A DNA stretch of 33,452 bases. It comes from Paracoccaceae bacterium. GTDB lineage: Bacteria > Pseudomonadota > Alphaproteobacteria > Rhodobacterales > Rhodobacteraceae. Location of the stretch: positions 1 to 33,452 of the forward strand of contig NYTV01000050.1 of NCBI GenBank assembly GCA_002683685.1. Reading direction: 5' to 3'. This document shows positions 26,263 through 33,452 of this stretch, one piece after another (within the stretch, counting starts at the first letter, position 1; every line of letters starts with the position of its first letter). Below the pieces are notes generated by a model. It saw only the letters and a list, made by a program, of their open reading frames with translations. It searched no databases and was not told the DNA's origin. Both the position numbers and the translations under genes were made by a program.

Positions 26263-27471
26263 ATGCAGACCGTAACCTTGCAAGAGGCGCAATCGGCGCC
26301 AATTTGGCGCCGACCGATATTTTTGCTCTTTGTCATGGCCGCAGCTATGCCCATTGCCTTTGCCACTTGGAGTGCATTGCTCAACAATTTTGTCATTGAA
26401 GTGGCCAATTTCGATGGGGCGGATATTGGGCTGTTGCATTCGGTGCGGGAAATTCCTGGATTTCTGGCGGTCGGAGTGATTGCCATCATCATTTTCGTCC
26501 GTGAGCAGGTCTTGGGTCTTTTGTCGTTGGTGCTCTTGGGGCTGGCCACGGCCGTAACGGCCTGGTTTCCGCAAATGGGTGGAATTTTAACGCTGACATT
26601 GCTCTCTTCTATCGGCTTTCATTATTACGAAACGGTCAATCAATCCTTGCAATTGCAATGGATTTCTAAGGCACAAGCACCGCAGGTTTTGGGCTGGCTC
26701 TTGGCCATGGGCTCGGCCGCCTCCCTCGTGGCATTTGGGGTCATCGTCGTGACTTGGGAGTGGCTCGCGCTGAGCTTTAATGCAGCCTATATGATCTCTG
26801 GCGGAATAACCGCGGCCATCGCCCTGGCCTGTATGGTGCTTTACCCGCAATTCAAATCGCCCACACCGCAGCATAAAACCATGGTTCTGCGCAAACGCTA
26901 TTGGCTGTATTACGCGCTGCAATTCATGGCCGGCGCCCGGCGGCAGGTCTTCATGGTGTTTGCGGGGTTTATGATGGTGGAGCGTTTCGGTTTTGACGTG
27001 CATGAATTGACCGCTCTGTATTTAATCAACCTGGTGATGAATATGGTCATTGGACCGGTGTTCGGCCGCGTTGTGGCGCGCTATGGGGAACGCAATACAT
27101 TGATTTTTGAATATGCGGGCCTCGCCCTGGTCTTTTTGGCCTATGGTGGCATTTACATTTTTGGCTGGGGTGTGCTGCTGGCGGGGGCTTTGTTTGTGCT
27201 AGATCACCTGTTTTTTTCACTGGCGTTTGCGCTGAAAACCTATTTCCAAAAAATTGCAGATCCGGCCGATATCGCCCCAACCGCCGCGGTCGCGTTTACC
27301 ATTAATCATATCGCCGCTGTGGGGTTGCCGGTCTTTTTGGGTCTTTTGTGGCTGATTTCACCGGGTCTTGTGTTCGTGCTGGCCGCGGCTATGGCGCTGA
27401 CCTCTCTGGGACTGGCTTTACTGATACCAAGACAACCCGAACCGGGCCATGAGACGATCTTGAGGAGATGA
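26263..27471 (+). CDS. MFS transporter
   Basis: The 402-residue protein has about 12 hydrophobic helices, starting RRPIFLLFVMAAAMPIAFA. It has the characteristic segments FDGADIGLLHSVREIPGFL and LGWLLAMGSAASLVAFG; membrane helix content is high throughout and the C-terminus is short and polar. Substrate unknown. ATG 26263 was chosen over an upstream in-frame start at 26194 because GGGAGTG lies seven bases before it. It is divergent from lldD (164-base gap) and followed, after 89 bases, by msrA. Confidence 0.83.
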   Translation: MQTVTLQEAQSAPIWRRPIFLLFVMAAAMPIAFATWSALLNNFVIEVANFDGADIGLLHSVREIPGFLAVGVIAIIIFVREQVLGLLSLVLLGLATAVTAWFPQMGGILTLTLLSSIGFHYYETVNQSLQLQWISKAQAPQVLGWLLAMGSAASLVAFGVIVVTWEWLALSFNAAYMISGGITAAIALACMVLYPQFKSPTPQHKTMVLRKRYWLYYALQFMAGARRQVFMVFAGFMMVERFGFDVHELTALYLINLVMNMVIGPVFGRVVARYGERNTLIFEYAGLALVFLAYGGIYIFGWGVLLAGALFVLDHLFFSLAFALKTYFQKIADPADIAPTAAVAFTINHIAAVGLPVFLGLLWLISPGLVFVLAAAMALTSLGLALLIPRQPEPGHETILRR

Positions 27472-27560
27472 TGGGCCAATGTTTGGCGCGGCAGGGTTTG
27501 CGCGCTGGATATCTGCGCGATGGCAGCTATATCTTACGTAAACCGTAAAGGGAGCCAGAG

Positions 27561-28214
27561 ATGTTTTTTATGTCGCAAGAAAAGTCACAGATGGTGCAAA
27601 GGGACCAAGCCCTGCCCGGGCGTGACACCCCAATTGCCACCGCCTCCACGCATTTTGTGACCGGACGTCCCTTGCAAGCCCCACTCAGTGAGGGGATGCA
27701 GGAGGCGATGTTCGGCATGGGCTGTTTTTGGGGTGTGGAGCGAATGTTTTGGGGAATTGAAGGGGTCTGGCTGACCATGGTGGGCTATGCGGCCGGCTAT
27801 ACGCCCAATCCAACCTATGAAGAGGTCTGCACCGGCAAAACCGGGCATAATGAGGTGGTGCGGGTGATTTTTGATCCGGCGGTTGTGACCTATGAGGCTT
27901 TGCTTAAGGTCTTTTGGGAGGGCCATGATCCCACTCAAGGCATGCGCCAGGGCAATGATCGTGGCACGCAGTATCGCTCAGGCATTTACATGCATGATGG
28001 TGCGCAGGCGCAGACGGCCGAGGCGAGCCGTACCCTCTTTGCCGAGCAACTCAGGGCCTCTGGGTTTGGCGCGATTACGAGCGAAATTTTGCCCGCGCCT
28101 CAGTTTTACTATGCGGAAGATTATCATCAGCAATATCTGGCGAAAAACCCTAATGGCTATTGCGGCATTGGGGGAACTGGGGTGACCTGCCCCGTGGGAT
28201 TGGCTGTGACCTAG
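27561..28214 (+). CDS. msrA: Peptide methionine sulfoxide reductase MsrA
   Basis: Reduces methionine-S-sulfoxide in proteins and free form. The 217-residue protein has the catalytic GCFWG (Cys55) with the preceding ATFGMG-like segment, [21 protein letters not shown], the [13 protein letters not shown] motif and two C-terminal cysteines (Cys201 and Cys210 in [12 protein letters not shown]) placed as resolving residues. ATG 27561 follows GGGAG. It stands alone between the MFS gene and prmA. Full length. Confidence 0.95.
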   Translation: MFFMSQEKSQMVQRDQALPGRDTPIATASTHFVTGRPLQAPLSEGMQEAMFGMGCFWGVERMFWGIEGVWLTMVGYAAGYTPNPTYEEVCTGKTGHNEVVRVIFDPAVVTYEALLKVFWEGHDPTQGMRQGNDRGTQYRSGIYMHDGAQAQTAEASRTLFAEQLRASGFGAITSEILPAPQFYYAEDYHQQYLAKNPNGYCGIGGTGVTCPVGLAVT

Positions 28215-28218
28215 CGGA

Positions 28219-28271
28219 GCCGCGTGCCGCGGCCCAGTCCTTGAGTTTGCGGCGGGCGTGCCCTTCGCAAA
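28219..28271 (+). other. Structured spacer between msrA and prmA
   Basis: Two inverted repeats follow msrA: GCCGCG-TGC-CGCGGC (28219-28233) and TTTGCG (28246-28251) with CGCAAA (28266-28271), the latter enclosing GGGC/GCCC. Neither has a T run, so they are not ordinary terminators. They lie within the 130-base gap before the prmA start. Confidence 0.4.
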
Positions 28272-28344
28272 CGCTGCGGGCGGCCAGCAATTGCGATGTG
28301 AGGCCAGACAGGATAAAGGCTCACAAAACGATTGGAGCTGACCC

Positions 28345-29214
28345 ATGCTAACCTACACCGCCCTGACCACTTTACCTGGCAAATCGCAAGCAGAAGCGCT
28401 GGGAGAGGCGCTTGAAGAGCTCGAGCCGGCGCCAACCGGGGTGGGGGTGTTTGAAGTTGAAGACGGCAAGGGCATTTGGGAAGTGGGTGGATATTTCCTT
28501 GACCAGCCAAATGATATTGACCTCGCTTTGTTATCGGCGGCTTTTGGGGCCGGAGCCTTTGTTGTATCTGAAGTGCCGGATCAAGATTGGGTTGCCAAAG
28601 TGCGCCGCGAATTGCCGCCTGTGGAGGCGGGACGATTTTTCGTTTATGGCAGCCATGATGCAGCGCTGTTGCCGGAGGGGCGCATTGGGCTGTTGATCGA
28701 AGCGGCCATGGCGTTCGGCACCGGGCACCACGGCACCACGCTGGGCTGTTTGCGCGCCTATGACCGGCTGTTGGATGATGGGCAGACATTCAACAATGTC
28801 TTGGATTTGGGCTGCGGCACGGCCGTTTTGGCCATGTCTGCCGCTCGTATGGGGGCGGCCAATGTGCTGGCCAGTGACATTGATCCCGTGGCCGTCGAGG
28901 TGGCAGTTGCCAATGTGAAAGCCAATGGCTTGGTGGGCCGGGTGGACTGCGTCGAATCCATTGGCTTTGACTCGCCCGTTGTGCGGGCGGGCGCGCCGTT
29001 TGATCTTATATTTGCAAATATCTTGAAAGGTCCGCTCATTGAGCTGGCGCCGGAAATGGCGGCGCATTTGACAGCCGGCGGAATGGCCATTCTCTCGGGG
29101 CTTTTGGTTGAGCAAGCCGATGACATACTTGAGGTCTATCGGGCCCAAGGCTTGGCCCTGGAGGCGCGCGAAGATCTTGGCGAGTGGAGCGCTTTGACCC
29201 TGCGCCGGATCTAG
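28345..29214 (+). CDS. prmA: Ribosomal protein L11 methyltransferase
   Basis: SAM-dependent enzyme that trimethylates lysines and the N-terminus of L11. The 289-residue protein has an N-terminal substrate-recognition domain (about 1-95) and a class I methyltransferase domain with AMAFGTGHHGTT (121-132), motif I NVLDLGCGTAVLAM (151-164), and FANILKGPLIELAPEM (the NIL motif near the active site). ATG 28345 matches the family start (MLTYTALTTLPGK). A hairpin follows at 29237-29264. Confidence 0.95.
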   Translation: MLTYTALTTLPGKSQAEALGEALEELEPAPTGVGVFEVEDGKGIWEVGGYFLDQPNDIDLALLSAAFGAGAFVVSEVPDQDWVAKVRRELPPVEAGRFFVYGSHDAALLPEGRIGLLIEAAMAFGTGHHGTTLGCLRAYDRLLDDGQTFNNVLDLGCGTAVLAMSAARMGAANVLASDIDPVAVEVAVANVKANGLVGRVDCVESIGFDSPVVRAGAPFDLIFANILKGPLIELAPEMAAHLTAGGMAILSGLLVEQADDILEVYRAQGLALEAREDLGEWSALTLRRI

Positions 29215-29236
29215 CAACCGGCAAGCCCAAATTAGA

Positions 29237-29264
29237 AGTGCCGCACTGCGATCTGTGCGGCACT
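29237..29264 (+). terminator. Strong hairpin after prmA
   Basis: AGTGCCGCAC (29237-29246) and GTGCGGCACT (29255-29264) form a perfect 10-base-pair stem with an 8-base loop. No T run follows, but its position just after prmA makes a termination or mRNA-end role likely. Confidence 0.6.
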
Positions 29265-29280
29265 CTCAAGTCTGTCTAAA

Positions 29281-29298
29281 GCCCCCTGTGATGGGGGC
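29281..29298 (-). terminator. Terminator after the DUF1127 gene
   Basis: GCCCCC-ATCACA-GGGGGC on the minus strand, six G-C pairs, followed by TTTAG. It starts six bases beyond the stop codon. Confidence 0.6.
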
Positions 29299-29303
29299 GT
29301 GCC

Positions 29304-29507
29304 TTAGCGGCGGGCGATGCGTTCGATATCACCGGGAACCAAGCCAATATCATTGAGCTCGCGCAATGACAGCTGTGACAGGACGTTACGGGTGATGCGC
29401 GCGTCGTTCCAGCGTATAATGGCCGTGAAGAGGGCGGTGGCAAAATTGGCCATCGCTGTGCGACAGATGGACATTGCCGAGCTGCGGGATGTGTCGAGAT
29501 ATGCCAT
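29304..29507 (-). CDS. DUF1127 small protein
   Basis: The 67-residue protein carries a C-terminal DUF1127 motif (RNVLSQLSLRELNDIGLVPGDIERIARR region, with the LSxLSxxELxDIGL-type core) after an alanine-rich N-terminus. Family members are small basic proteins; in Rhodobacter sphaeroides the DUF1127 protein CcaF1 is an RNA-binding factor for small-RNA maturation, so an RNA role is possible. ATG 29507 is preceded by AAAGGA. It is divergent from ruvC, with 274 bases between. Confidence 0.88.
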   Translation of the reverse strand: MAYLDTSRSSAMSICRTAMANFATALFTAIIRWNDARITRNVLSQLSLRELNDIGLVPGDIERIARR

Positions 29508-29610
29508 TTGGGACGTCCTTTGCGAAAATCATGTCAGGGTGATATGTCTGTGTAGGGGCATTTAGGCCTGGTTTAGGGGTTTGGCTACTGCGAAAAACAA
29601 CATAACCGAT

Positions 29611-29625
29611 ATGCGATTTTCGCAT
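29611..29625. promoter_or_regulatory. Inverted repeat in the DUF1127/ruvC gap
   Basis: ATGCGA-TTT-TCGCAT, a perfect 6-base inverted repeat with a 3-base centre, lies 104 bases upstream of the DUF1127 start and about 96 bases before the ruvC promoter. It could be an operator for either gene. There is no further support. Confidence 0.3.
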
Positions 29626-29720
29626 GCCTGGGCGGGGTCATAGGGGATTGTTTTTAGGATATTTTGAGGGGACGCGCGTCAATGTCTCGGGGAAATTGTG
29701 CCACAATTGAAATGACTGCT

Positions 29721-29749
29721 TTTCAGATGTTCGCGTTTCGTGCTACTTA
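29721..29749 (+). promoter_or_regulatory. Candidate ruvCAB promoter with LexA (SOS) box
   Basis: TTTCAG (29721-29726) and TACTTA (29744-29749) are 17 bases apart. Between them GTTC-N7-GTGC (29729-29743) matches the alphaproteobacterial LexA box GTTC-N7-GTTC at seven of eight fixed positions. A repressor bound there would block the promoter, and ruvCAB is SOS-induced in other alphaproteobacteria. Confidence 0.55.
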
Positions 29750-29781
29750 TAGCGCAAGACGAATATGCGAGGGGCAATTCT

Positions 29782-30288
29782 ATGCGGGTATTGGGCATTG
29801 ATCCGGGTTTGCGCTCCACAGGCTGGGGGCTTGTGGATGTGCAGGGCAGCAAGCTGCGGCATGTGGCCAATGGGCAATGCCAAACCCCACCGGGGCCCTT
29901 GGCCGGTCGCTTATTGGCGCTGTTTGATGGGCTCTTTGAGGTGATTGAGCATTATGCGCCCAGTCATGCAGCTGTGGAGCAAACCTTCGTGAACCGTGAC
30001 GGGGCGGGCACGTTGAAATTGGGGCAGGCGCGTGGGATTGCTATGCTGGTGCCTGCGAAGTTTCGGCTGGAGGTCGGGGAATATGCCCCCAATGCGGTCA
30101 AAAAGGCGGTGGTGGGCGTGGGTCACGCGGATAAGCGGCAGGTCGAGCATATGGTCTCATTGCAGCTGCCCGGTGTGAAGCTCGTTGGGCCGGATGCAAC
30201 AGATGCGCTTGCGATTGCTATTTGTCACGCGCATCATATCCAAGCGGGCAGTCATTTTCAGGCCGCATTGCAAAGGGCAAGTGGATGA
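29782..30288 (+). CDS. ruvC: Holliday junction endonuclease RuvC
   Basis: Resolves Holliday junctions by paired nicks. The 168-residue protein has the RNase H-like acidic set D7 (GIDPGL), E66 (VEQTFVN), D138 and D141 (GPDATDAL), at the same numbering as E. coli RuvC. ATG 29782 was chosen over an upstream in-frame start because it opens with MRVLGIDPG and follows GAGGGG. The stop overlaps the ruvA ATG. The promoter region carries a candidate SOS box. Confidence 0.97.
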   Translation: MRVLGIDPGLRSTGWGLVDVQGSKLRHVANGQCQTPPGPLAGRLLALFDGLFEVIEHYAPSHAAVEQTFVNRDGAGTLKLGQARGIAMLVPAKFRLEVGEYAPNAVKKAVVGVGHADKRQVEHMVSLQLPGVKLVGPDATDALAIAICHAHHIQAGSHFQAALQRASG

Positions 30289-30959
30289 TTGGAAAACTGT
30301 CAGGACGCGTGGACTATAAAGCCATAGACCATGTGATGTTAGATGTGCGCGGGGTGGGGTACATGGTCTATTGCTCCGATCGTACCCTGGCGGTTTTGCC
30401 GCCTGCTGGCGAGGCTGTTGCGCTCTACACGGATTTATTGGTGCGCGAAGATCTGATGCAACTGTTTGGCTTCACCTCTTTGGTTGAGAAAGAATGGCAC
30501 AGGATGCTGATGTCTGTGCAAGGGATTGGCGCGAAGGCCTCCCTCGCAATCCTGGGAGCCCTCGGGCCAGATGGGGTGAGCAGATCTATCGCGATGGGAG
30601 ACTGGACCGCTCTAAAAGCGGCAAAGGGTGTTGGCCCCAAAACCGCCCAGCGGGTGGTGATCGAATTAAAAGATAAGGCGCCGACTGTAATGGCCATGAT
30701 GGATGGTGAAGCGCATATCCATGAGGATGATATGCAGCAGACCGCTGTGATCGAGAGCGCAGAGCCGGCTGTTCCCGCAACACCCGCAAGCGCCGCGACC
30801 CCTTCCGCGCAGGCCGATGCTTTGTCGGCACTGAGCAATTTAGGCTATGCGCCAGGAGAGGCGGCGGCGGTTGTGGCGCAGCTGAGCGGTGAAATGATCG
30901 GAGGCGACTCTGCGAGCTTGATCCGCGCTGCGCTCAAGAAAATGGCGCCTAAGACATGA
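30285..30959 (+). CDS. ruvA: Holliday junction-binding protein RuvA
   Basis: Tetrameric junction-binding subunit that loads RuvB. The 224-residue protein has the N-terminal OB domain ([13 protein letters not shown]...[16 protein letters not shown], about 1-63), tandem helix-hairpin-helix motifs ([30 protein letters not shown], about 70-135), an alanine/proline-rich flexible linker (about 150-185) and the C-terminal domain III that contacts RuvB. It is linked to ruvC and ruvB by ATGA overlaps on both sides. Confidence 0.97.
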   Translation: MIGKLSGRVDYKAIDHVMLDVRGVGYMVYCSDRTLAVLPPAGEAVALYTDLLVREDLMQLFGFTSLVEKEWHRMLMSVQGIGAKASLAILGALGPDGVSRSIAMGDWTALKAAKGVGPKTAQRVVIELKDKAPTVMAMMDGEAHIHEDDMQQTAVIESAEPAVPATPASAATPSAQADALSALSNLGYAPGEAAAVVAQLSGEMIGGDSASLIRAALKKMAPKT

Positions 30960-32005
30960 GCGCGGAGTGGGATAATGAAGCGGCCGGGCCTGATCCAACC
31001 CTACGGCCTGAACGGCTGGCGGAGGATGGCGACAAGGCCTTACGGCCCCAGGGCCTCAATGAATTTATCGGACAAGAGGCGGCGCGCGCAAATTTGAACG
31101 TCTTCATACAATCGGCACGGCAGCGCGGCGAGGCCATGGATCATGCGCTGTTTCATGGTCCGCCCGGTCTCGGCAAAACCACTTTGGCGCAGATTATGGC
31201 GCGTGAATTGGGTGTTAATTTCCGTATGACCAGCGGTCCGGTTTTGGCCAAAGCTGGAGATTTGGCCGCGATCTTGACGAACCTTGAAGCGCGCGATGTA
31301 TTGTTTATTGATGAAATTCACCGCCTCAATCCGGTGGTGGAAGAGATTCTTTACCCGGCACTGGAAGACTTTGAACTGGACCTTGTTATTGGCGAGGGGC
31401 CGGCGGCGCGCACTGTGCGCATTGAGTTGCAGCCCTTTACGCTTGTGGGCGCCACGACGCGTTTAGGTCTGCTTACGACACCGCTGCGCGACCGTTTCGG
31501 CATTCCGACGCGGTTGGAATTTTACACCGATGCCGAGTTGCATCAGATTGTCACGCGCAATGCCAAACTTTTGGGCGTGCCGGCGGATGGCGCAGGCGCG
31601 CGGGAGATTGCCAGACGCGCGCGGGGCACGCCACGCATCGCTGGGCGTTTGCTGCGCCGGGTCTTGGATTTCGCAGTTGTGGAAGGTGATGGCCGTATCA
31701 CCCAAGCAATCGCTGATCATGCGCTGACCCGCCTGGGCGTAGATCACTTGGGCTTGGACAATGCAGATCGGCGATATTTGCGTTTGATTGCCGAGAATTA
31801 TCTTGGTGGTCCGGTGGGTATTGAGACTCTATCTGCGGCCTTGTCAGAGAGCCGTGATGCTTTGGAAGAGGTGATTGAACCATATCTGTTGCAAAAAGGT
31901 TTGATACAGCGCACGCCGCGCGGACGTATGCTGGCCCAGAAAGCTTGGACGCATCTGGGTATGGCGCCACCGCAGCCGGCATCGCAGGCTGAGCTTTTCC
32001 AATAG
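30956..32005 (+). CDS. ruvB: Holliday junction branch-migration helicase RuvB
   Basis: Hexameric AAA+ motor of branch migration. The 349-residue protein has Walker A GPPGLGKT (68-75), Walker B LFIDEIH (116-122), the sensor 1 [18 protein letters not shown] region and a C-terminal winged helix (about 270-340). Full length. It overlaps ruvA by 4 bases; the next gene starts 62 bases later. Confidence 0.98.
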   Translation: MSAEWDNEAAGPDPTLRPERLAEDGDKALRPQGLNEFIGQEAARANLNVFIQSARQRGEAMDHALFHGPPGLGKTTLAQIMARELGVNFRMTSGPVLAKAGDLAAILTNLEARDVLFIDEIHRLNPVVEEILYPALEDFELDLVIGEGPAARTVRIELQPFTLVGATTRLGLLTTPLRDRFGIPTRLEFYTDAELHQIVTRNAKLLGVPADGAGAREIARRARGTPRIAGRLLRRVLDFAVVEGDGRITQAIADHALTRLGVDHLGLDNADRRYLRLIAENYLGGPVGIETLSAALSESRDALEEVIEPYLLQKGLIQRTPRGRMLAQKAWTHLGMAPPQPASQAELFQ

Positions 32006-32067
32006 CAGAGCCGGGCGTGGCTGGCCCTAGCCAAACGCAGTATTGAGCGCTAAGGGGGGCGCGCGTT

Positions 32068-32718
32068 TTGCAGCAATGGAAGGATTGGCCAGTGTTAACG
32101 GCAAGCGAGATTGAACGGATGTTCACCCGGACAGATGGCAGCTATGCCTTTGCCCGATGGGGTCGCCCGATTTGCCCTGTGGTTTTTGGCGTGCAGGACG
32201 AGACTCTGGTCATCATGAAATCGGCAATTGAGGCCGTGTGTATCGCCGCGGGACATCGCACCGATGAATTGGATCTGGAACTGGGCAGCAATCTGATGAT
32301 GTTCTTTTTCTCTGATTGGGAAGAATTGCGCGCGGTGCCCGATCTAGATCAGATGATCCCACAGCTGAACTCGGTGATAGATCGCCTCCTCGCCGCGCAG
32401 GCCAATCAATATCGAAGCTTTCGCTTTGATGCGCAGGGCGCGATTCAGGCTTGTTTTGTGTTTCTACGGGTTGATGAGGCTTTGCAACAACTGGGGGCCG
32501 ATAGCCTCGCCTTGTCGCAGGCGGTGCAGGCGATGTTTCTTTGGTCGCAAGAGGCATTTCAAACCCGCGCGCCCCTGGCCGTGCTGAGCAATGGCACCAC
32601 CGTGGTTCGGCCTGAGATTGCCGCCTTGCTGCGCGCGGGCTACGATCCGGTGATGCCTATGAGCTGCGATGATGCCAGCCATGCGTTGCGATTGGCCGCG
32701 CGGATTGAGGGGTCTTGA
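32068..32718 (+). CDS. Conserved hypothetical protein between ruvB and ybgC
   Basis: I do not recognise this family. The 216-residue protein has no signal peptide or membrane segment. Patterns include FARWGRPICPVVFGVQD, LGSNLMMFFFSDWEEL and CFVFLRVDEALQQLGADSLALSQ; the first two suggest an alpha/beta fold. TTG 32068 appears to be the start, with AAGGGGGG eight bases upstream and no ATG before the conserved part. It overlaps ybgC by one base (TGATG), so it is translated with the tol-pal side of the cluster. The position suggests an envelope or DNA-repair link, but this is only context. Confidence 0.75.
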   Translation: MQQWKDWPVLTASEIERMFTRTDGSYAFARWGRPICPVVFGVQDETLVIMKSAIEAVCIAAGHRTDELDLELGSNLMMFFFSDWEELRAVPDLDQMIPQLNSVIDRLLAAQANQYRSFRFDAQGAIQACFVFLRVDEALQQLGADSLALSQAVQAMFLWSQEAFQTRAPLAVLSNGTTVVRPEIAALLRAGYDPVMPMSCDDASHALRLAARIEGS

Positions 32719-33107
32719 TGCGCCATAGATTCGAGGTAACGGTCTATTACGAAGACACGGATATGGGCGGTATTGTGTACTATGCCAATTACTTGAAGTT
32801 CATCGAACGGGCGCGCTCGACCTGGGTGGCGCAACTGGGTGTGGACCAATTGGCGCTTCAGGCCCGCGGCGTGGTCTTCGCAGTGCGGTCCATTCAGGCA
32901 GACTATTTGGCCCCAGCAAGGCTGGGCGATCAATTAGAGGTGGTGAGCCAGCACAAGTCATCCACTCCAGCACGATGGGTCTTGCACCAAGAGGTGCAGC
33001 GCGCGGGGCAGGTGCTCTTTACGGCGCAGGTGACGATTGTCGCTCTGAGTGCAGCGGGCAAGCCGACCCGCCTTCCGGCAGAACTCCGCCGAAATTCTAA
33101 CTCGTAA
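32718..33107 (+). CDS. ybgC: Tol-Pal-associated acyl-CoA thioesterase YbgC
   Basis: Hotdog-fold thioesterase linked to the Tol-Pal system, acting on short- or medium-chain acyl thioesters in the cytoplasm. The 129-residue protein opens VTVYYEDTDMGGIVYYANYL (active-site Asp15) and FIERARSTWVAQLG. Standard length. ATG 32718 shares its first base with the upstream stop codon. tolQ follows after 91 bases, which hold a promoter candidate. Confidence 0.94.
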   Translation: MRHRFEVTVYYEDTDMGGIVYYANYLKFIERARSTWVAQLGVDQLALQARGVVFAVRSIQADYLAPARLGDQLEVVSQHKSSTPARWVLHQEVQRAGQVLFTAQVTIVALSAAGKPTRLPAELRRNSNS

Positions 33108-33126
33108 AAACTATTGCTGCGAATGC

Positions 33127-33156
33127 TTGGCTTTTTGTAAGGTTTTTAGCTACAGT
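33127..33156 (+). promoter_or_regulatory. Candidate tolQ promoter
   Basis: TTGGCT (33127-33132) and TACAGT (33151-33156) are 18 bases apart, giving a leader of about 35 bases before the tolQ ATG. Confidence 0.4.
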
Positions 33157-33198
33157 CGCGCAAAACTTGGTCAAAGAGCCACAAGCAGAGGCATTCAC

Positions 33199-33452
33199 AT
33201 GGAAGCAGCAATCGATTTTTCGATTTGGGCCCTATTTTCACGCGCGACACTGCCAGTTCAGGCCGTGATTGTGTTGCTGATTGGCCTGTCAATTTGGTCT
33301 TGGACCATCGCGATTAACAAGCGCATCGCTTTGAACCTGGCGCGGTGCCGTGCTGCAAAGTTTGACAAGGCCTTCTGGTCTGGCGAGCCGCTGGATGAGC
33401 TCTATGACAAAATCGGTGCTGTGCCAAAAGGAGGCAGTGAGCTGATTTTTAC
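33199..33452 (+). CDS. tolQ: TolQ, Tol-Pal proton-channel subunit (partial)
   Basis: Inner-membrane protein that with TolR harvests proton motive force for outer-membrane constriction. Only 84 codons are in the window. The start MEAAIDFSIWALFSRATLP is followed by a membrane segment (VQAVIVLLIGLSIWSWTIAI) and the cytoplasmic region (KFDKAFWSGEPLDELYDKI). It follows ybgC, the usual order. The 3' part is cut by the window end. Confidence 0.92.
   Translation, partial: MEAAIDFSIWALFSRATLPVQAVIVLLIGLSIWSWTIAINKRIALNLARCRAAKFDKAFWSGEPLDELYDKIGAVPKGGSELIF

Noticed and set aside
1..33452. CRISPR arrays, transposons, prophage genes, tRNA or rRNA genes.
   Set aside because: No regular repeats, transposase or integrase motifs, cloverleaf T-arm signatures or rRNA segments were recognised.

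Overview
The window is a dense stretch of alphaproteobacterial chromosome with a Rhodobacterales (Roseobacter-group) signature. The evidence is the gene orders miaB-phoH-ybeY-corC-lnt-metK, aroA-cmk-(insert)-rpsA-ihfB-lapA-trpF-trpB and ruvC-ruvA-ruvB-hypothetical-ybgC-tolQ, an L25/Ctc-Pth pair, and a SAM/SAH-type riboswitch in front of metK, a class known only from Rhodobacterales. Moderate GC, short intergenic gaps and many 4-base ATGA overlaps fit a streamlined marine lineage; placing it nearer than that (for example the RCA/Planktomarina clade) is inference. No rRNA, tRNA, insertion sequence, prophage or CRISPR array was seen.

Layout. 1-1019: the tail of an unrecognised gene, then a decayed glycosyltransferase-like gene broken by at least two and probably three frameshifts. 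1134-6396: tRNA thiomethylation, RNA maturation, CorC and lipoprotein acylation genes in one tight operon. 6418-8423: riboswitch-controlled metK and trmB. 8497-10514: aroA-cmk. 10501-14175: an accessory block between cmk and rpsA (aldo/keto reductase, PhyH dioxygenase, LacI-type regulator, CHMI-type tautomerase). 14217-18943: rpsA with a long leader, ihfB, a LapA-domain protein, trpF and trpB. 18986-21391 (minus strand): rplY, pth, a 5'-truncated DUF2332 remnant and a DUF2237 gene. 21520-28214: transport and redox genes (two MFS carriers, a BCCT carrier with an unusual binding-site signature, an FMN alpha-hydroxy-acid dehydrogenase, MsrA). 28345-33452: prmA, a small DUF1127 gene, the ruvCAB Holliday-junction operon with a candidate SOS box, a 216-residue unknown, ybgC and the start of tolQ.

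How it fits together. Most of the window is core informational and envelope machinery. Several enzymes spend or make S-adenosylmethionine (MiaB, TrmB, PrmA, MetK), and the metK riboswitch would tie SAM synthesis to the SAM/SAH pool. The accessory elements are the cmk-rpsA insert, the carriers and the two decayed genes. The most interesting observations are an alternative hairpin that competes with the riboswitch pseudoknot, the self-contained LacI/PhyH module with a candidate operator, the BCCT carrier's substituted aromatic box, and the two genes caught in decay. Nothing here is clearly a wholly new system; the leads are regulatory and evolutionary.
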